A DNA stretch of 64,000 nt from Pseudo-nitzschia pungens (taxonomy: Eukaryota; Bacillariophyta; Bacillariophyceae; Bacillariales; Bacillariaceae). Under the pieces are notes generated by a model, which searched no databases, was not told where the DNA came from, and saw nothing but the letters and a program-made list of their open reading frames with translations. Shown in pieces: positions 11,601-24,609 of this stretch (positions are counted from its first letter, which is position 1; each line of letters begins with the position of its first letter). The translations under genes and the position numbers were made by a program. The stretch lies in assembly GCA_037355855.1 (NCBI GenBank), contig CM074763.1:2294001-2358000 (forward strand). The letters are read 5' to 3'.

Positions 11601-12024
11601 CTTGCGCAACGCGTCTTGTTTGAATGCCGGGTTTCTGTTTGTGTTAGTCATGGATTCATTGAGGCGTTCCGTGCAATCAATGCACGACATTCCCATTCTT
11701 CCTGGAACGCAGAAAACGACTCACAGTTATTCTTTCATCAATCGCACTTGCCCTTCCCTTCGTACTTGGTTCGACAGGTCGAAACTCGGAAATTCATCCG
11801 TTGCCGTCTCCGTGGAGGAGCGCCGCGTCAAGGCCAAGGAACTCCTTCTGGACGTGGAAGCCAAGCTGGGAAAAAACACCATGGCAAAGGTCTTTGAGGT
11901 CTTTCAGAACGCCGACGAAACCGCGCTGGTGCAGTCCAAAATAAAACTCATGGAACTCTTTCGGGGGCACCAGGAGTTCCAGTCCAGGTTTCTGGAATTC
12001 ATGCCGCAGCAAATGCGCCTGTGA
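8609..12024 (+). CDS. BAH-ELM2-SANT chromatin protein with PAH-like C-terminus
   Basis: Three exons (8609-10023, 10333-11548, 11778-12024; introns 309 and 229 nt) encode about 958 residues. A BAH domain starts at YEGFYLTIGKIRYEIGVGD, is interrupted by about 250 residues of Gln/Ser repeats, poly-Ala and poly-Pro, and resumes at ARVERIWKEKGSRGKVLFQA through exon 2. An ELM2-like region follows (DIQVGKDHQVCVP, then MWKPDSIGQDGIDDYI), then a SANT domain (FNTGFRRYSGSLRAIYKGMG). This order is that of MTA/RERE-type subunits of histone deacetylase complexes. The last about 65 residues (KELLLDVEAKLG to LFRGHQEFQSRFLEFMP) resemble a Sin3 paired amphipathic helix. The N-terminus starts at ATG 8609 in one frame, but the BAH region is in another; the switch lies in an AAC/AGC microsatellite at about 8715-8770 and corresponds to one surplus base. 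Probably a nuclear corepressor subunit. Confidence 0.82.
9376..9566 (+). repeat. coding CAGTCG/CAATCG repeat (Gln-Ser tract)
   Basis: Hexanucleotide-type repeat within exon 1 of the BAH-ELM2 gene, encoding Gln-Ser/Glu-Ser/Lys-Gln repeats inside the split BAH domain. The complementary strand gives long hydrophobic open frames that are artefacts. Confidence 0.8.
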
Positions 12025-12436
12025 TGCGATGTCATGGCATGTCATATGATGTCATGTGATGCCATGCCATGCGAGTCGCCCGCAAGCTTTCTTCCGCAAT
12101 CTTTTCCGAAATAGTTCACCGTCAACGTTTCCATCAAATCTTGCCCCCGAGCGTAGTAGAAAAAGCAATCAATCATTGCCTTTGTCTTGATATTCTGTTC
12201 GTCACAAAATAAGTTCGGGCGCTGTAACCTTATCTTATATTATCATCTTATCCATGTAGTTGATAAGATAAGCGATAGGCGAACTCTTCAGAATAAAGTA
12301 AGACGCACGTCGGGATAGAATAGAGAGTTGACTACTTATGTGGAATAATATTCGTCTGTAAAAGATATGGCAAAAACAAGATGGTCCACTAAACACGTTC
12401 GTATTCGATGTCTTTAGTATACATAGGCCAGAAATC
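12025..12436. other. convergent intergenic spacer (BAH gene / TERT)
   Basis: A short 3'-3' spacer with an ATG-rich degenerate repeat (GATGTCATG-like, 12026-12070). No gene. Confidence 0.5.
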
Positions 12437-15400
12437 TTATCTCTCGATCATGTGATGAATTCGAAAGTCGTCCAACGCACGAGACACGATTGTTCGAATT
12501 TGCTGCCTCGACCTACAAGAAATGCGTCCAAACGATGCCATTGCTTCTTCCCGCAGTCGACGGGTAATGACGGCAAACCCCGAGATGTACGAGAAGACAT
12601 CGCAAAAGGCATTCCAAGACAGAGCGGAAGCCAGTTGTCCGTTGACGAGGAAGACAGTCCCGAAATCCGTTTCATTTGGCGAGCAACACTCGAATCGGCG
12701 CCGGATAGTAAGCCATGCGAATTTTGGGAGGTCACGGATGCACCGTAGAATGTGAGCGTTGTTGCAAACCGCCTGACCCCGCATGTATTCGGCGGTTTTG
12801 CAGGCCGCGAACAGCATCATTTGGTAATAATTAAAAGCAGAAGTTTCGAACGAATTGATGCGAGAATCGTACAAAAGGGGAATGCACCTCGGATGCACAA
12901 AGGTGCGCATTCGGTCTTCCATTTTTCGACCCTCGTTTCCGGTGTACTCGATGGTCATGCTGTCGCGAACCTTGCCGTCTCGAAACCGTTCGTAGTCGAT
13001 GAAAACTTCGCCTTTTTCCGTATCGAACAGCATACCACACCAGGGAAAGAGCACACTCCCATTGCGATTTATTCGATTGCTCTGGGACACCGGCATGTCC
13101 GTGGTCTTTCCGTCTTGATGAGTCACTCGCACAGAAGATTTCACGCTTGCTAGAGTCTTCTTGGGATTGATCCGAGCTCCGAGTTCGGATCTCCCTAGAT
13201 ACGTTCGATCCAGAAATCTCTGAAAGGAAGCCCTGTTGGGACTGATGAACAGGAAATCGTCGACGAAACGGAACATCATGTCCATTCCCGTTTCCTCTCG
13301 ATCGGACTGGCCCGGAGCTCGTGACAATTGCCTTTCGTTCCTGTCAAACATTAATTTTTCCACGCGTCCATAATAAATATTACACAGAAGCATCGACAAC
13401 GTGCTTCCTTGTGAGATACCGGAGCACTGAAGCAGCAGTTTTCGGTCGTGGCGACCCCAGGTCACAACGGTGTGTCGCAAAAGGTGCTCCTCCAACAGAT
13501 CCAGTATTGTCTTGCGTTCGGCAAGTGTGCACGTCAGCAAGTCGAAGACGGAGTTCCTGTTTCGTTGCGCAAGCGGGTGTTCACGGCTGTGGAAGGATTC
13601 GTACTCGTCGATTGTCTCCACACTTTTTCGAAGCGTAGCCGAGTTTTCTGAACCATCGATTGGTGCCGAGTCCTGTTTGACTTTCTGTATGACGTAAGTG
13701 TTGTGCAAAACAAGTTTTTGCACGAGATTGAGCAAGTAGTCTGGGTTGATACGATCATAGCACTTTTCAATGTCAACTTTGGCAAAAAAGAGTTGCATCT
13801 TTGCGTTCGTTTGATCGGTAACGTGTTGTTGTTGCTTGATGTCAGAAACATAATCACGATACCTTTTGTAAAAATGATGGAGATTATCGATGCCATTGCC
13901 AAATGGCCTTTCTCTTCGGTCGCATTCGTACTTCAAGACGTCCAGCACCTTTTCGAGAATGACGTTTGTTGGCAATCTGAAGAAGGAAGACTTTGGCTCC
14001 GCTGGAGCTTTGTTTCCAAGATGTAGCGTTTTGCTTGTTGTAATAGAATTGTCTAGGGGGTGAAGCAACTCTCCAGCTCTTGTCCTTTTTTTCGAGTTAC
14101 TGCGAGACGCAGTTGCAGTGCTAATGCCCAATGATGTTGAAGTTGCTGACGTCGACTTCGAAGCTGTTGATGTCGATGCTGATGTCGCAGTTGTGGGTGG
14201 AAACCGAATGGGAGCACTCCGCGACAGGTTGGCAATTGGACGCATCCCCGTCGATTTCGGCAAAAACCGTAGCCGGGAAAGTCCCATGATCTGCTCTCCT
14301 AGGTTTTTCCGAGCCCGAGCCCGCGACAGAATCGCAAAGTGCTTCTGCATGACGCAAGCATTGCCGTTCCCTGCTGGTGCCATTGTCGTCACCTTTCGGA
14401 GGGAAATGGCTCGAAAGAGAGACCATACGGGCTTTCTGTAGTATTGGATTTCCTTCGCACTGAATTCCGTTTCCGTGACGTAAAAGGCGGACCGAAGAAG
14501 CGGAATGACGAATCCACGGAACACCCAGCGCAAGGCCTTGAGTGTCAGCTCCGTGGCGGTCTCGTGATTGGTTCGTTGCTTCCTGTTGCGCTCGCGGTTC
14601 GGTTTGCGACTGTTTCTCCTGCCATTGTTTTGCGATGCTTCGCCCGCATTGGCATCGGATGGATACAACCACGTCATGTCGGTGACGGATATCCCGTGCA
14701 TGATGCTTTTGTTGGTCAATCGTTCGTTTCGGCGAAGCCGAACAAAGAACCGAACCGACGCCATTACGGATTGAAAATTGCGCTCGGAACCCCAGAAGTT
14801 CACCGGGAAAGCCTTTCTCAGGACCGATCCCAGAAAAGAGACTATTTCTTCCTTGGGCGTGAACGCACGGGAGAGCTTCGCCAGCCGCTCGTTGTCGTCG
14901 GTCGCCAACGCCGACGATGTCGATTCTCTTTCTTCGAGGTACGCCTCTGGCAGACCGCAATAACGTTCCAAGAGCCTGCCATAGTTTTGGCACGGATTGC
15001 CGGTCGAAAAGTTTTTCCAGAGTCGTTCGCAGACTATCCTGCCGCTTCCCCCCAGCCGCTTTCGGATTCGTCTCTGCTTGTTCCTGTTCTCTAGGTGCAG
15101 TTCGAAAACCACGTTCAACACGAAGTGAAAATCGTCGTTGGTCTTGTCCGTTTCCTGCTCCGGTTGCCGCGGTTGAGGATTGTTTCCCGTGCCCTTTCGA
15201 AGCGATACCAATTGGTTTTGCATCCGCGCTTGCGATGCTGCTGCTTTTAGTCGTTCGATCCGTTGCCGGAAGGGATGTTTCTTGGAGAGCGTAACGCGGG
15301 GTATATAGGCATCACAATACATGAGCGAATGCCGAGAGATGTTTTCGTTGGCACGAAGCCGCGGATTGCGTCGACCCGGCGATCCATTCGAAAAGCAGCG

Positions 15401-16557
15401 TCTTTTTTTCTTGCTCGTCTTGCATTGCATGCCGTTCGTGTTCGTCCCCGGATCTCCCGTTTCTCGTTTTCGCTTTCTTGCGGAATGGTTGGTCGCGCTG
15501 CTGGCAACCGAAGCTAGAGCCCGTTGCTGGTTGGCGTGGGCATTGCAAATAGGAGGTCCGCACAACAGAATATAGTTGCAATTGGCATCATGGTTGTCCC
15601 CGTTCGAATCAATTCGCTTTCGTTTCCACTTTCTCCCCGTTGTGGCCCGCTGTTTGCCGTCGTCAGTCGCCATCGTCGCCGTCACGACATCGTTCATCCC
15701 CGCTTGCCTTTCGCCGGATCGCCGCGGGAAAGGATCGGTAGAAAACAGCGCGTGTGCAGGAGCATCATGCGCAGGACCTCGTCCCCAACCAGCTCGTGGA
15801 GTCGTCGGACGATCGGAGAGGACTTCCAGAAGGTGACGTTTTCGTTGGGGAATCGGTACGAAATCCCGGATTTCATTCCCAGTGGTGGTGGTCCGTCACC
15901 CTCTCTGGAAATCGCAAAGCCACGGACGAGAACATTTCGTCCGTCGTCCTCCACGTAGTCGGACGATGTGGAGGCATCGTCGTTCACTTTGTTCCGTGCG
16001 AGAATCGCTGCTCCGGGCTGTTTTGTTGGTGCCGATGATGGAACTGACGATGACGAGGATAACGATGAGTGCCGAAACCTTCGCCCCTTCAATGGTCCGT
16101 TCTTTCGCTGGTATTTGCGCATGCGTTTGAGTCTTTCGTGTCGATGCACGAGCGAGTAAACAACATCGTCAACCAAGGTTCGAACGGGCTCCCGGCAATG
16201 ACCAGAGGCTGTGGACTTGTAGTGATTTGGATTGTTGGTGTTGTTCCCACTTCCAGGAGTTTGACGTAGAATCCTGCACGTCTTGAGAGGCGCAACGATC
16301 ATCCTCCGAAGCTCTTCGGGAAGAAAACCAGCCGAGGATACCGATCGATCCTCGGTTTGCTTCACCCATTCCATTTCCGTTGTAGTTCCTGTTGTTGCTT
16401 TTGCTGCTGACTCCGAGTCTAATCCTGCTGCGACTTTTCGAGCTCTTTGCGGAAACAACGACGAGATATCATTCGGTGCATATTCGCGAACGAAATCTTC
16501 GAGGAGAAGGACCTTGCTGCCCGCGGGAAGCAGTTCTTGCACAGTTTCGATGCCCAT
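12437..16557 (-). CDS. TERT: telomerase reverse transcriptase
   Basis: TERT is the catalytic subunit that copies the telomerase RNA onto chromosome ends. Reading down from 16557, the first 287 codons hold a TEN-like region (GFLPEELRRMIVAP; NVLVRGFAI; LVGDEVLRMMLLHTRCFLP). The remaining about 1,086 codons hold the CGPPI block that follows in other TERTs, the TERT-specific motif T (FYVTETEFSAKEIQYYRKPV), motif A (FFAKVDIEKCYDRI, catalytic Asp), motif B' (GISQGSTLSMLLCNIYYGR), motif C (RFVDDFLFIS, two catalytic Asp), motif E (PWCGMLFDT) and a C-terminal extension. The two parts are in different frames, touching at 15694-15697 in a Lys/Arg-rich linker. The length is two bases over, or one short, of an open frame, so a small intron or an indel must lie there. 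Everything else is intact over 3.2 kb. Total about 1,370 residues. Motif T excludes an ordinary retroelement. Confidence 0.92.
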
Positions 16558-17223
16558 GCTTGGGTCGCACTAAACAAGCTTACTCGCGAACTACTTTGCA
16601 TCCATCGTAGCACTGTGAGAAAGCTACGCGTTTATTGCACTAGAGTAGCCGTCCGATCGCATCGCGGTATTGTTCTGGAATTGTTTGTGAGAGTGCGAAC
16701 ATTATATCATCCATGGTCAATTTTGATGAGAAACGAAAAGATCGGAAAACGAAAAAAAACATCCGAGTTGAGTTTTGAAAAATCCAGATTTACTCTTTTG
16801 TGAAGCAGTACCGTGTAGTAGTGAATAACAAGTATTGAAATTGAGAAGTGCCTCTTCACTCTCAACATGTTTGTCAATGATCGCTTACAGATAGCCACAA
16901 AACCAGTTATGAATACTGAAACTAATGTTGTTTGTCACAGGTAGTTGAATGATCACTTTTGTGACAACACTTGTTCCACCTACTAGTAGACTACACGTAC
17001 TAGTAGACCATGTGGCTAGCAAGAACAATACTATTCTTTGAGACGGTTTCAACACAGCATGCAGAAAGAATTTTAGTAGCGTTGTTTCTGAAATCAGATG
17101 AGATGTGCGCCGTTTCCGTCTACTAGTGTTATTGTTGTTGCAAACATGTTGTGGAGTGAAATGCATTCAATGTACACCTTGTTGGCTGCCTCTCAGATAC
17201 CGATATAGACAGATGGTTTTGTT

Positions 17224-17255
<32 letters not shown>

Positions 17256-18158
17256 GCAGCAGCATGATGTGGTTTAGTACTCCTACTACTAGTACTATGA
17301 GATTCAGTTGCTGCTGGATTGTAGTCCGCTTCGGAATGTGAGGGAGTAGTTTTCTGCATTTGTGTTTGGATCATGAATAATGTTGACACATTTTTTGGAT
17401 TTTGTGTGGGAAAGAATACATACATCATTCAAGAACATGAGTGGTGATTGTTGCAACATGTACGAAGTAACAAGATTACTAATGTGTTCGCTCCTCACTA
17501 AGATGCGTCAAGGTGCAGGAGACAAATGTGTTTTAGATCCCATCCTAATCTTTGTGAACGTAGAGGAAACAGAAGAGGACTACATAGCTAGTAGGGATGG
17601 CATCCGTGAAATCGAGTTTGGTTTGGTGGAGGAAGAGAGCTTCTGGTCCGATTTGTGCCCTTTCACAACTTTAGCGCAAAATTTGTTGCTGTCACAGCAG
17701 GGAAAGTTTACGCGCTACCGGTAGGGAAGATGTCAACACGGAATCGCTAGGTCAAGGTCTTCTCAACAATGAGGAGTGTTTGCAAACGATTCTTATTGCG
17801 AAGGGCGCTACATTTCATTACTTGAGATTCAGGGAGAAATTACTGGATCGTTGAACTCAGTTACGAGGAGCTGATAGTTCGACCGTACTCTGGAAACTAC
17901 GAACAAAAGGAACGTAAAGCAAACGGATGATTTCACGATTCGACCGAGCTCAAAACCGATACACCCAAAGCGATTGCCAATCTTTCCGTTGTAGCTTCGT
18001 TCGTACGATCCCACAAGATGTAAATGGTTCAATTCAACTCCCATTTCGTGTCCCGACCAATCATTCCTCCTCCTCCTGCGCCCATTGTTAACTGTCATCA
18101 CGTCTTTATGAGTGGGGTAGTTTAATTTGCTTTTTGCTACATTAGTCTAGTCGAAAGT
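16558..18158. other. intergenic region 5' of TERT
   Basis: No supported gene. It contains a CAG array (17225-17263) and a 114-codon open frame (17380-17724, +) without homology signals or a partner exon. The TERT promoter should lie at its left end and eS27 3' sequence at its right end. Confidence 0.5.
17225..17263. repeat. CAG trinucleotide array
   Basis: Ten uninterrupted CAG units followed by an A-G-shifted block of about three more. Not inside any supported gene. Confidence 0.85.
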
Positions 18159-18407
18159 TTAGTCAACCTTCTTTCTGAAAGAGCATCCCTCTGTGAGGCG
18201 GGCCTTTCCGCCGGTTGGTTGGCAAAGCATGACGTTGCAGTTCCCACACAAGACAACGGTTTGAGCGTGGCTGAAAACCGTGGTAATTTGAAAGCATCCC
18301 GGACACTTGATATCCATGAAGAAACTGTTAGGAGACTGAACAAGTCTCTTCAGCTTGTATGTGCGTGCTTCCTGCTCTGGGGTAGGGTGTAAAAGATCGA
18401 CGGGCAT
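18159..18407 (-). CDS. RPS27: 40S ribosomal protein eS27
   Basis: A complete 82-residue single-exon protein, against 84 in human. It is a small-subunit ribosomal protein with a C4 zinc finger. The sequence keeps the near-invariant core [34 protein letters not shown] and [17 protein letters not shown]. Zinc ligands are the CPGC and CGNC pairs. The start context CCAAAATGCC is favourable and no in-frame upstream ATG competes. No intron is needed. Confidence 0.97.
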   Translation of the reverse strand: MPVDLLHPTPEQEARTYKLKRLVQSPNSFFMDIKCPGCFQITTVFSHAQTVVLCGNCNVMLCQPTGGKARLTEGCSFRKKVD

Positions 18408-20373
18408 TTTGGCGGATACTGTTTATTATCAAAAATCTGCAATGTTGCAACGACAGTGGAAAGATATGTGAGAAAAAAGGAATTGTAAAAATCGGCAATA
18501 TTGTAATGTTGCCTTCCCCGGCGTCGAACAGTGATGCCGCCCCTCCATCAGAATCAACATCGTAGTCAATTCCTTCGTTTCCCAAGCGATCGTGTGGATT
18601 GTTTTTGTTCCCGCCCCGATTCGGATATCGCATATAACCCGCCGTCTTCCCACTTTCAGCAACACCGACCATCTCACTGTCACATCCCGATAGAACTGAT
18701 TTCCCCTCATAATATTTTCATGCATTTGCTCCATTTCGAAGCATTCGAAGTCCAAAACGCCATGGTTGAACTCACCTCGAAGACCTAATAAAGGGATAGC
18801 AATAAGCGGTTTGCTGAGAGTTGATCAGTGCTGTGAAGGAGCTGGTGACAGAAAGCTCTGGTACAATACGTAGAAAAACAACGTACAGTTTGTTCGGTAC
18901 TGAATTACACGTTGCTTCGTACACGCTGCAGCGAGAAACCGAAAGCAATCGAAACTGCGGCAACACCCGGAAGTGGGGAATTAAGTAAGAAGTAAGAAAA
19001 GTAAATCATACGGACGAAGGACAGGGATATTCCCTCGTTTCCACCAAAAAACTGGTCGTGATCGATGTGAATGAACCTTAGGATCCTACTCATAATTCAT
19101 AACGTTTATACCTATGATTTTATGCTGATAGGCATGCCCGGTTCGCAGCGGAAGCTCGACGATTTTTCTTACGCCTCAAAATGTTCAACGATGATCGGGA
19201 GGGACTTTTCAATGGGATTTTCGGGTATGTAAAATACGCGATGCAAGGCATAAATAAAAATAATACCCTCTACTTTTGCATGTGGAAGAAAGATAATTAT
19301 ACCGGTACAAACTTGATAGTTGTAAGTTACTCGTACTTTTGAAAAGCTGAGAGCTCAAAAGGATGCCTTGTTGACTTAATTCATTATCTAAAAATAGCAA
19401 TGAGATTGACATTACCGTAATTACTTGTTTTAATTGAATGAAACCGTATTTTCTGTTAGGCCAAAAGCTTGTCGTAGTATTACCCGTAAGCCTCACTTTC
19501 ACCTCCATGGCTTCTTAACGACCTAAATGAAATAATACGATTTTCAAGTGAAACTCGGTAGGTAAGCTTTACTTCGTACGGTGTTGTTCGTGACAGCATT
19601 TATTTCCCCCTCACACATACGTGTGCCGTCACGGGATATGAATACTTTGTATGGCACGCGTAAGCGGATAGTGATTCTCGGGCACCGTATTTTTGAATCA
19701 ATCACCCGGGAACCTCATTGTGGTGAAAGCGTGTCAAAAATGCTGTCATGGATAAAAATAATAGATGATTGCTTCTGTGCTCTGTACCGTAAACTAATTT
19801 CATATGTACCGTACTACAGCAGAAGAATTTTTATACTCTGAGACAATACAACTATTACCGTAGGTTTACCGAGCCATCAACGGGAAATTCACATCACAAA
19901 CCGATACCTTGCCTCAATCGCCCATGTTAGTGAATTTCTTGAACATCGAACAGAATTCACAAAACACTCGTTTGCGTTAGTACTTGTGTTATCAAGGACT
20001 ACCTCGAGGAGGTAACTTGCCGTTGTCGAACAGGAACGAGTCTGCAGTACTTGTACATTAGCACAACGACATTGGCTCTTTTCTATCGTGGATCATAGCT
20101 TCACCAATCGCCGCTTCCATTTCTGTGAAGTTACTCCACAAAGACGTCGGTTTGTTGAATGGTTTGAAAAGTTGTCATCTTCTCTTTTTGAGCATTTTGT
20201 GTTGGGTTTACGAATTCAAACATTGAATGGACCATCACAACGCAAAGAATATCATTGATAGATAGATTCAGATCACCAATACAACAACTTTTTTCGTTGC
20301 GGGCACGGTAAGAGCAGGGGAGGGCAGACTAGTGATACAAGTGAGCAAGGGGCAGAAACGAATAGAAAACGCG
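18408..20373. other. intergenic region eS27 / TPC-A
   Basis: About 2 kb with no supported gene; open frames are short and lack motifs. It must hold both promoters (divergent pair). AT-rich, with scattered GTACGG/TACCGTA words near 19560-19870. Confidence 0.5.
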
Positions 20374-23300
20374 ATGCCGTCCTCAAGTAGAACCCAGCGA
20401 CATTCGCGGAGGCAGATGCAGAAGCTATTTGATACGGGTGAAAACGATGATGACGATACGCTCGGTTCTTCTCCCACACCGTACCACAATCCTGTGCCAC
20501 CGCCACCGCCTTCCATGCCAATACCCATGCCAATGCACATCGGCGATGGTTATCCGCGGCAGCTTTCCGATGTCACCATGGACGAAAGAAGTGTGTTGGA
20601 ATATTCCGATACAAGTGATGATGCAGACATGTATTTTTGGCCGCGAAAAGAGAATTTAGGGAGATCGCCTTCGAGTCTGCTAGACAACTTTTACCACATG
20701 GAAAAGAATCACCCCACAAATCAGGAGCACATGAATCGCAACTACGCATCATCTGGAAACGGAGCAACAGAGTATCGTTACAATTACAATCATCGTTCTA
20801 GAAATGATCGCGCAAAAAACAACGCTGTCGTTGGCAACAGTGGTGAATCCGCTTTTCGGGAGCTGAAGAAAAACGGAAGCAAATCGACGAAAATTGTCGA
20901 ATTTCCATCCGGTTTGGATGAGGACGAGAACATCGATTCTGTGAATGATAACGATGAGGGTACGAATAGGATAGAAAGCCCTTTGTCAACAACAGATTCC
21001 GAAACGAAACGCGACCGGTTCTTTGGAAAGTTTATGAAACACATGGTGCACGCGTTCAATAGTCCCGAGGGAGTCGAACGTAAGAGTGACGATGCAAAAC
21101 GGAGATTCCGGAACAACAAAAAGAGGGCGGAATCGAAGCACAAACGCCGACAATCTCACGACGTCACAGAATATCCATATTTGATGATGAATTTGAGAGA
21201 TGCCTCGTCACGGCAATCCGCGCTCAACGATCTGAGTAGGAATTCAATAGAAAGTAGCCCTCTCCTGAGCGCGTCTCATTCGCATGCGTATGGTGGAGGT
21301 TACGACGCAGCAATCATATCATCATCGGCGTGTCATGGGCCTCCTATCTCTTCGACAAGAACACCAGTGACTTCCAACACAACACGGAGGTCGGAATCAA
21401 CGGACACGATAAACATTGCAAGCAGTTTGAGTAACAGCCTTTCGTCGCGAGGCAGCAACGGCAGTCTAGTCGGCGATGGTATTCCAAATAGCACGATCGC
21501 AGCATCGTCGGAACAGTACCTTCGTCTCCCTCTAACGAGAAGTCGATCCATGGCTGCAGAGATCGCTGCCTACTTCTTGATGGACTATGAAGCCAGTCGC
21601 GTGGCATCGCTTCCTTCTGAATTTGAGACTATCACTGCGAATCAACTCTTGTTGTACAAGATTTATTTTTCTTGGCAATGGAGGTATTTTGTCAATCTGG
21701 CCATCGCGCTCTTGTTTCTTTCGCACACGCGTGATACACTTACTACAGCTATCATGACGAGCTGCGTCATTCTAGTACTTACCATTGAGATTCAAATACG
21801 AGAAAGTATGTACGGCACGGATCTTCGAACGGATACAGAGCACCCAGACAGAAAGTTGGTTCGACCGATGGCAGCCTTCCTTTTCATTCTTGGGTTAGAA
21901 ACTTGGATGTGGTATTTTGTCTCGCCAGAACTTGTCGGCTATGACTCTAATCCTCCCCAATTCTCTTCCGTCTTCAAGCCCTTGGCATTGTTTTACGTCA
22001 GTGCCAAGGCAAGAGAGTCGCTGGAAGCAATTCTGAGGATAAGTCAAATCGTAATTCGAGTTCTAATGATTGAATTTTTCATGATTTTGATATTCGCATC
22101 TGTGGCATTTCGCATGTTCGGAAACGATTTTGACGACTTTGCGGATCTTCAAACGTCTTGGCTTTCTCTATTCCAACGTAAGTTTATTGTTGGCGAGTCT
22201 TTTGTCCTACCTGCGTTGATCATAACGATGCAACGGACTTTCACTAACCTTACTTATCTCTGTTCGCGTATGACTAATGGGTTGCGCAGTATCCACCACC
22301 GTGAACAACCCAAGTCTTTGGATGCCCATCTATGCGGCTGCTCCATCCAATGCCATATTTTTTGTGATATTTATCATCATGTGTGTATTTTATTACCACT
22401 CCCTGGTTCTCTCCGTGGTTTTCCAAACATATATTCAAGCGATTAGTGACATCCATGAGCGGACAGCCGAGGGTCGAAACGATGCCATTCGATACGCATT
22501 CTTGGCACTCCTGAAGGACGGGCAATCCAATTACATTAGTACGTCAAGCGTTCGAGAATGCCTACAAATAGTCCGCCCGCATTACAACAGCTTGAAAATG
22601 AACGCATTGCTGGAAATCGTCGATCCTACGAACGAGAAAACCATTGATTATCCTATGTTTCGCAACAAGATTCGTCGGGCATTGAATTCTTCAGTTCGAA
22701 CAGCACGCACAGCGACTCCACTGGCAATGGGTGTAGAATTCATTGCGGTGTTTGTTGCCGGTGCGAACTTTATTTATGTCACGGGGAAAACCATCCATGG
22801 AGGACAAGAGTTTTGGTATGTGTCTCATGGCTACGTTGGGTCTGTGATTACCCTGTTGGGTCTTTTGGAGTTGACAATTCGATTCAATCCACTGAAAGTT
22901 CCGAATTTTGCTCCGATCACGAGATTGGACGTGTTCTTTGATGGAATGGCACTCCTCGCCGCGCTTATTTCTTGCTATGGTATTGTTCAGTACGCCGCGG
23001 GGTACAGAACGCTGATCGAAAGCGGGGCCATGTTCGATTACCTTCATCTCGGACGAGCTATCGATATGATCCGGGCATTGCGGTTCTCCGCAATCTTCCG
23101 TGACATAGTACGAAGGAGCTCCGATGTTTTGCCCACCTTGGCAGGCCCAATGATGCTGTTTCTCTCAGTCATTCACACATTTGTCTTTGTTGGAATTATG
23201 CTCTGGAGTGGAGCCATCGACGTAGAGCATTTGCAAGATAACGAAGACTTGTCGCCGCTCTACTGCTTGAATAATTTCAATTCCTATACCGGAGGGCTGA

Positions 23301-24351
23301 TCACGATGTTTAACGTCGCGGTGGTGAATGACTGGCACGCAATTGCGAAAGTGTATACCTATGCAAATCGCAATTCCAGCAGTCCGATCGTATATTCCTT
23401 TTTTGTTTCTGCTATCTGTTTTATAGTGTATATCATGATAAATGTTATCATTGCATTTTTTGTGGAAAGTAAGTATTCGAATGGGCCCTCGCGTGTGAGA
23501 CACACTTATTGCTTTTGTGATTGCTGTCCAACACGAATGAGATGTCGTTGACAAACAACTCCTTTTCTGAACGAATGACCGATCGGCGTTTTTTCCTCTC
23601 CACACTTTTAGCCTTTGTCACGAAAACGAACGAACCGGCCGACGAGAGCAACCCGAGCGAAGACATGACGTTGTCGAAGCGCAAGAGCGATTTCCGGATC
23701 CTGAACAGCGAGAACAACAATGTGAGGCGCATTCACAGCAACGACAGCCTTTTTATCGACGAGGACGAGGACGAGGACATCGACGGAGACGACAGCGCGT
23801 TTCCAGACGACAACGACGATAGCAGCAATATGTTGAATCAAAACATGGCGTCTGGGCACTCCGTCACCAGCAGCGGCAACTCGGAGGTCTTTGCCGCCTT
23901 TGACATTTACGAGCGTGAGGGTTTTGACCAAATCATGCGCGCGGTGGCCGGCTCGTCCGACGCGGAGCAGGAGGCCTTTGCCAAGAGCGTTTGCAACTAC
24001 CTGGAGCGCTTCGAGAGCCTCACGTCCGGCCGGGAAAAGGTTGGATACATGGTGTGCTGCCAGCAGAGCATGAACCGGTTCGGGAACCGTCGGTTCCGAT
24101 CGCTGGCGCATCCCTTTCTGACGGACGAACTGCTGCACAAGGTCGTGAGCGACATGCACACGGAATTGCTGGCGCTCACCAGCACCCGCAAGAAGAACAA
24201 GTTCGGGAACCGGTGCCTGGTGCGAACCTTTCGGGAGCCGATGTCGCCTTCTCGCCACCTGGAGATTGCCGCTACGCTTCTGCGTCACCAGCCCGCCGCT
24301 ACTTTGTTTGTTTCCAGGATTCGGTCGAATTCGGTGACCGGTGGCAAATAA
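20374..24351 (+). CDS. two-pore (TPC-type) cation channel, paralogue A
   Basis: Exons 20374-22177, 22290-23468 and 23612-24351 (introns 112 and 143 nt) encode about 1,240 residues. TPCs are endolysosomal/vacuolar cation channels with two six-helix domains. After an about 390-residue Ser/Asn-rich cytosolic N-terminus comes domain I, whose pore filter STTVNNPSLWMPIY matches the TPC pattern (plant TPC1: TTSNNPDVW). An inter-domain linker follows with a degenerate EF-hand pair (second loop DPTNEKTIDY), then domain II with an Arg-bearing S4 (GRAIDMIRALRFSAIFRDI) and filter FNVAVVNDWHAI. Domain I S4 lacks regular arginines, as in other TPCs where only the second sensor works. The C-terminal about 240 residues are acidic, then carry a region shared with paralogue B (FDIYEREGFDQIMRAV). 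The upstream GTG-initiated extension was not used; ATG 20374 is first. Confidence 0.88.
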
Positions 24352-24609
24352 CTGGCACAACCGCCAAGAGCGATGGTTTAGGATTCCATCGTAACAACAC
24401 ATAATTAGTAGTTCTGTATTTGTATTTGTATTTGTATTCATATTTGTATTTGTGATTCATTCCTAGAATTCTTTCCGCGTAGCGTGAGTCGCAGAGCTTT
24501 TTTCATTATTATTTATCTCACTCCGTGGGAGAATCAGTTCCTGGTTGCTGACAAAGTCAACAACAAAATACTTCCGTTTTGCGTCTGTAACCACTCTTGC
24601 CAAAGGCCT

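Noticed and set aside
12437..15697. Retrotransposon reverse transcriptase
   Set aside because: Motif T, motif E and the TERT C-terminal extension are present, and there is no endonuclease, integrase or flanking repeat.
17380..17724. 114-codon open frame on the + strand
   Set aside because: No recognisable motif and flanked by non-coding sequence.
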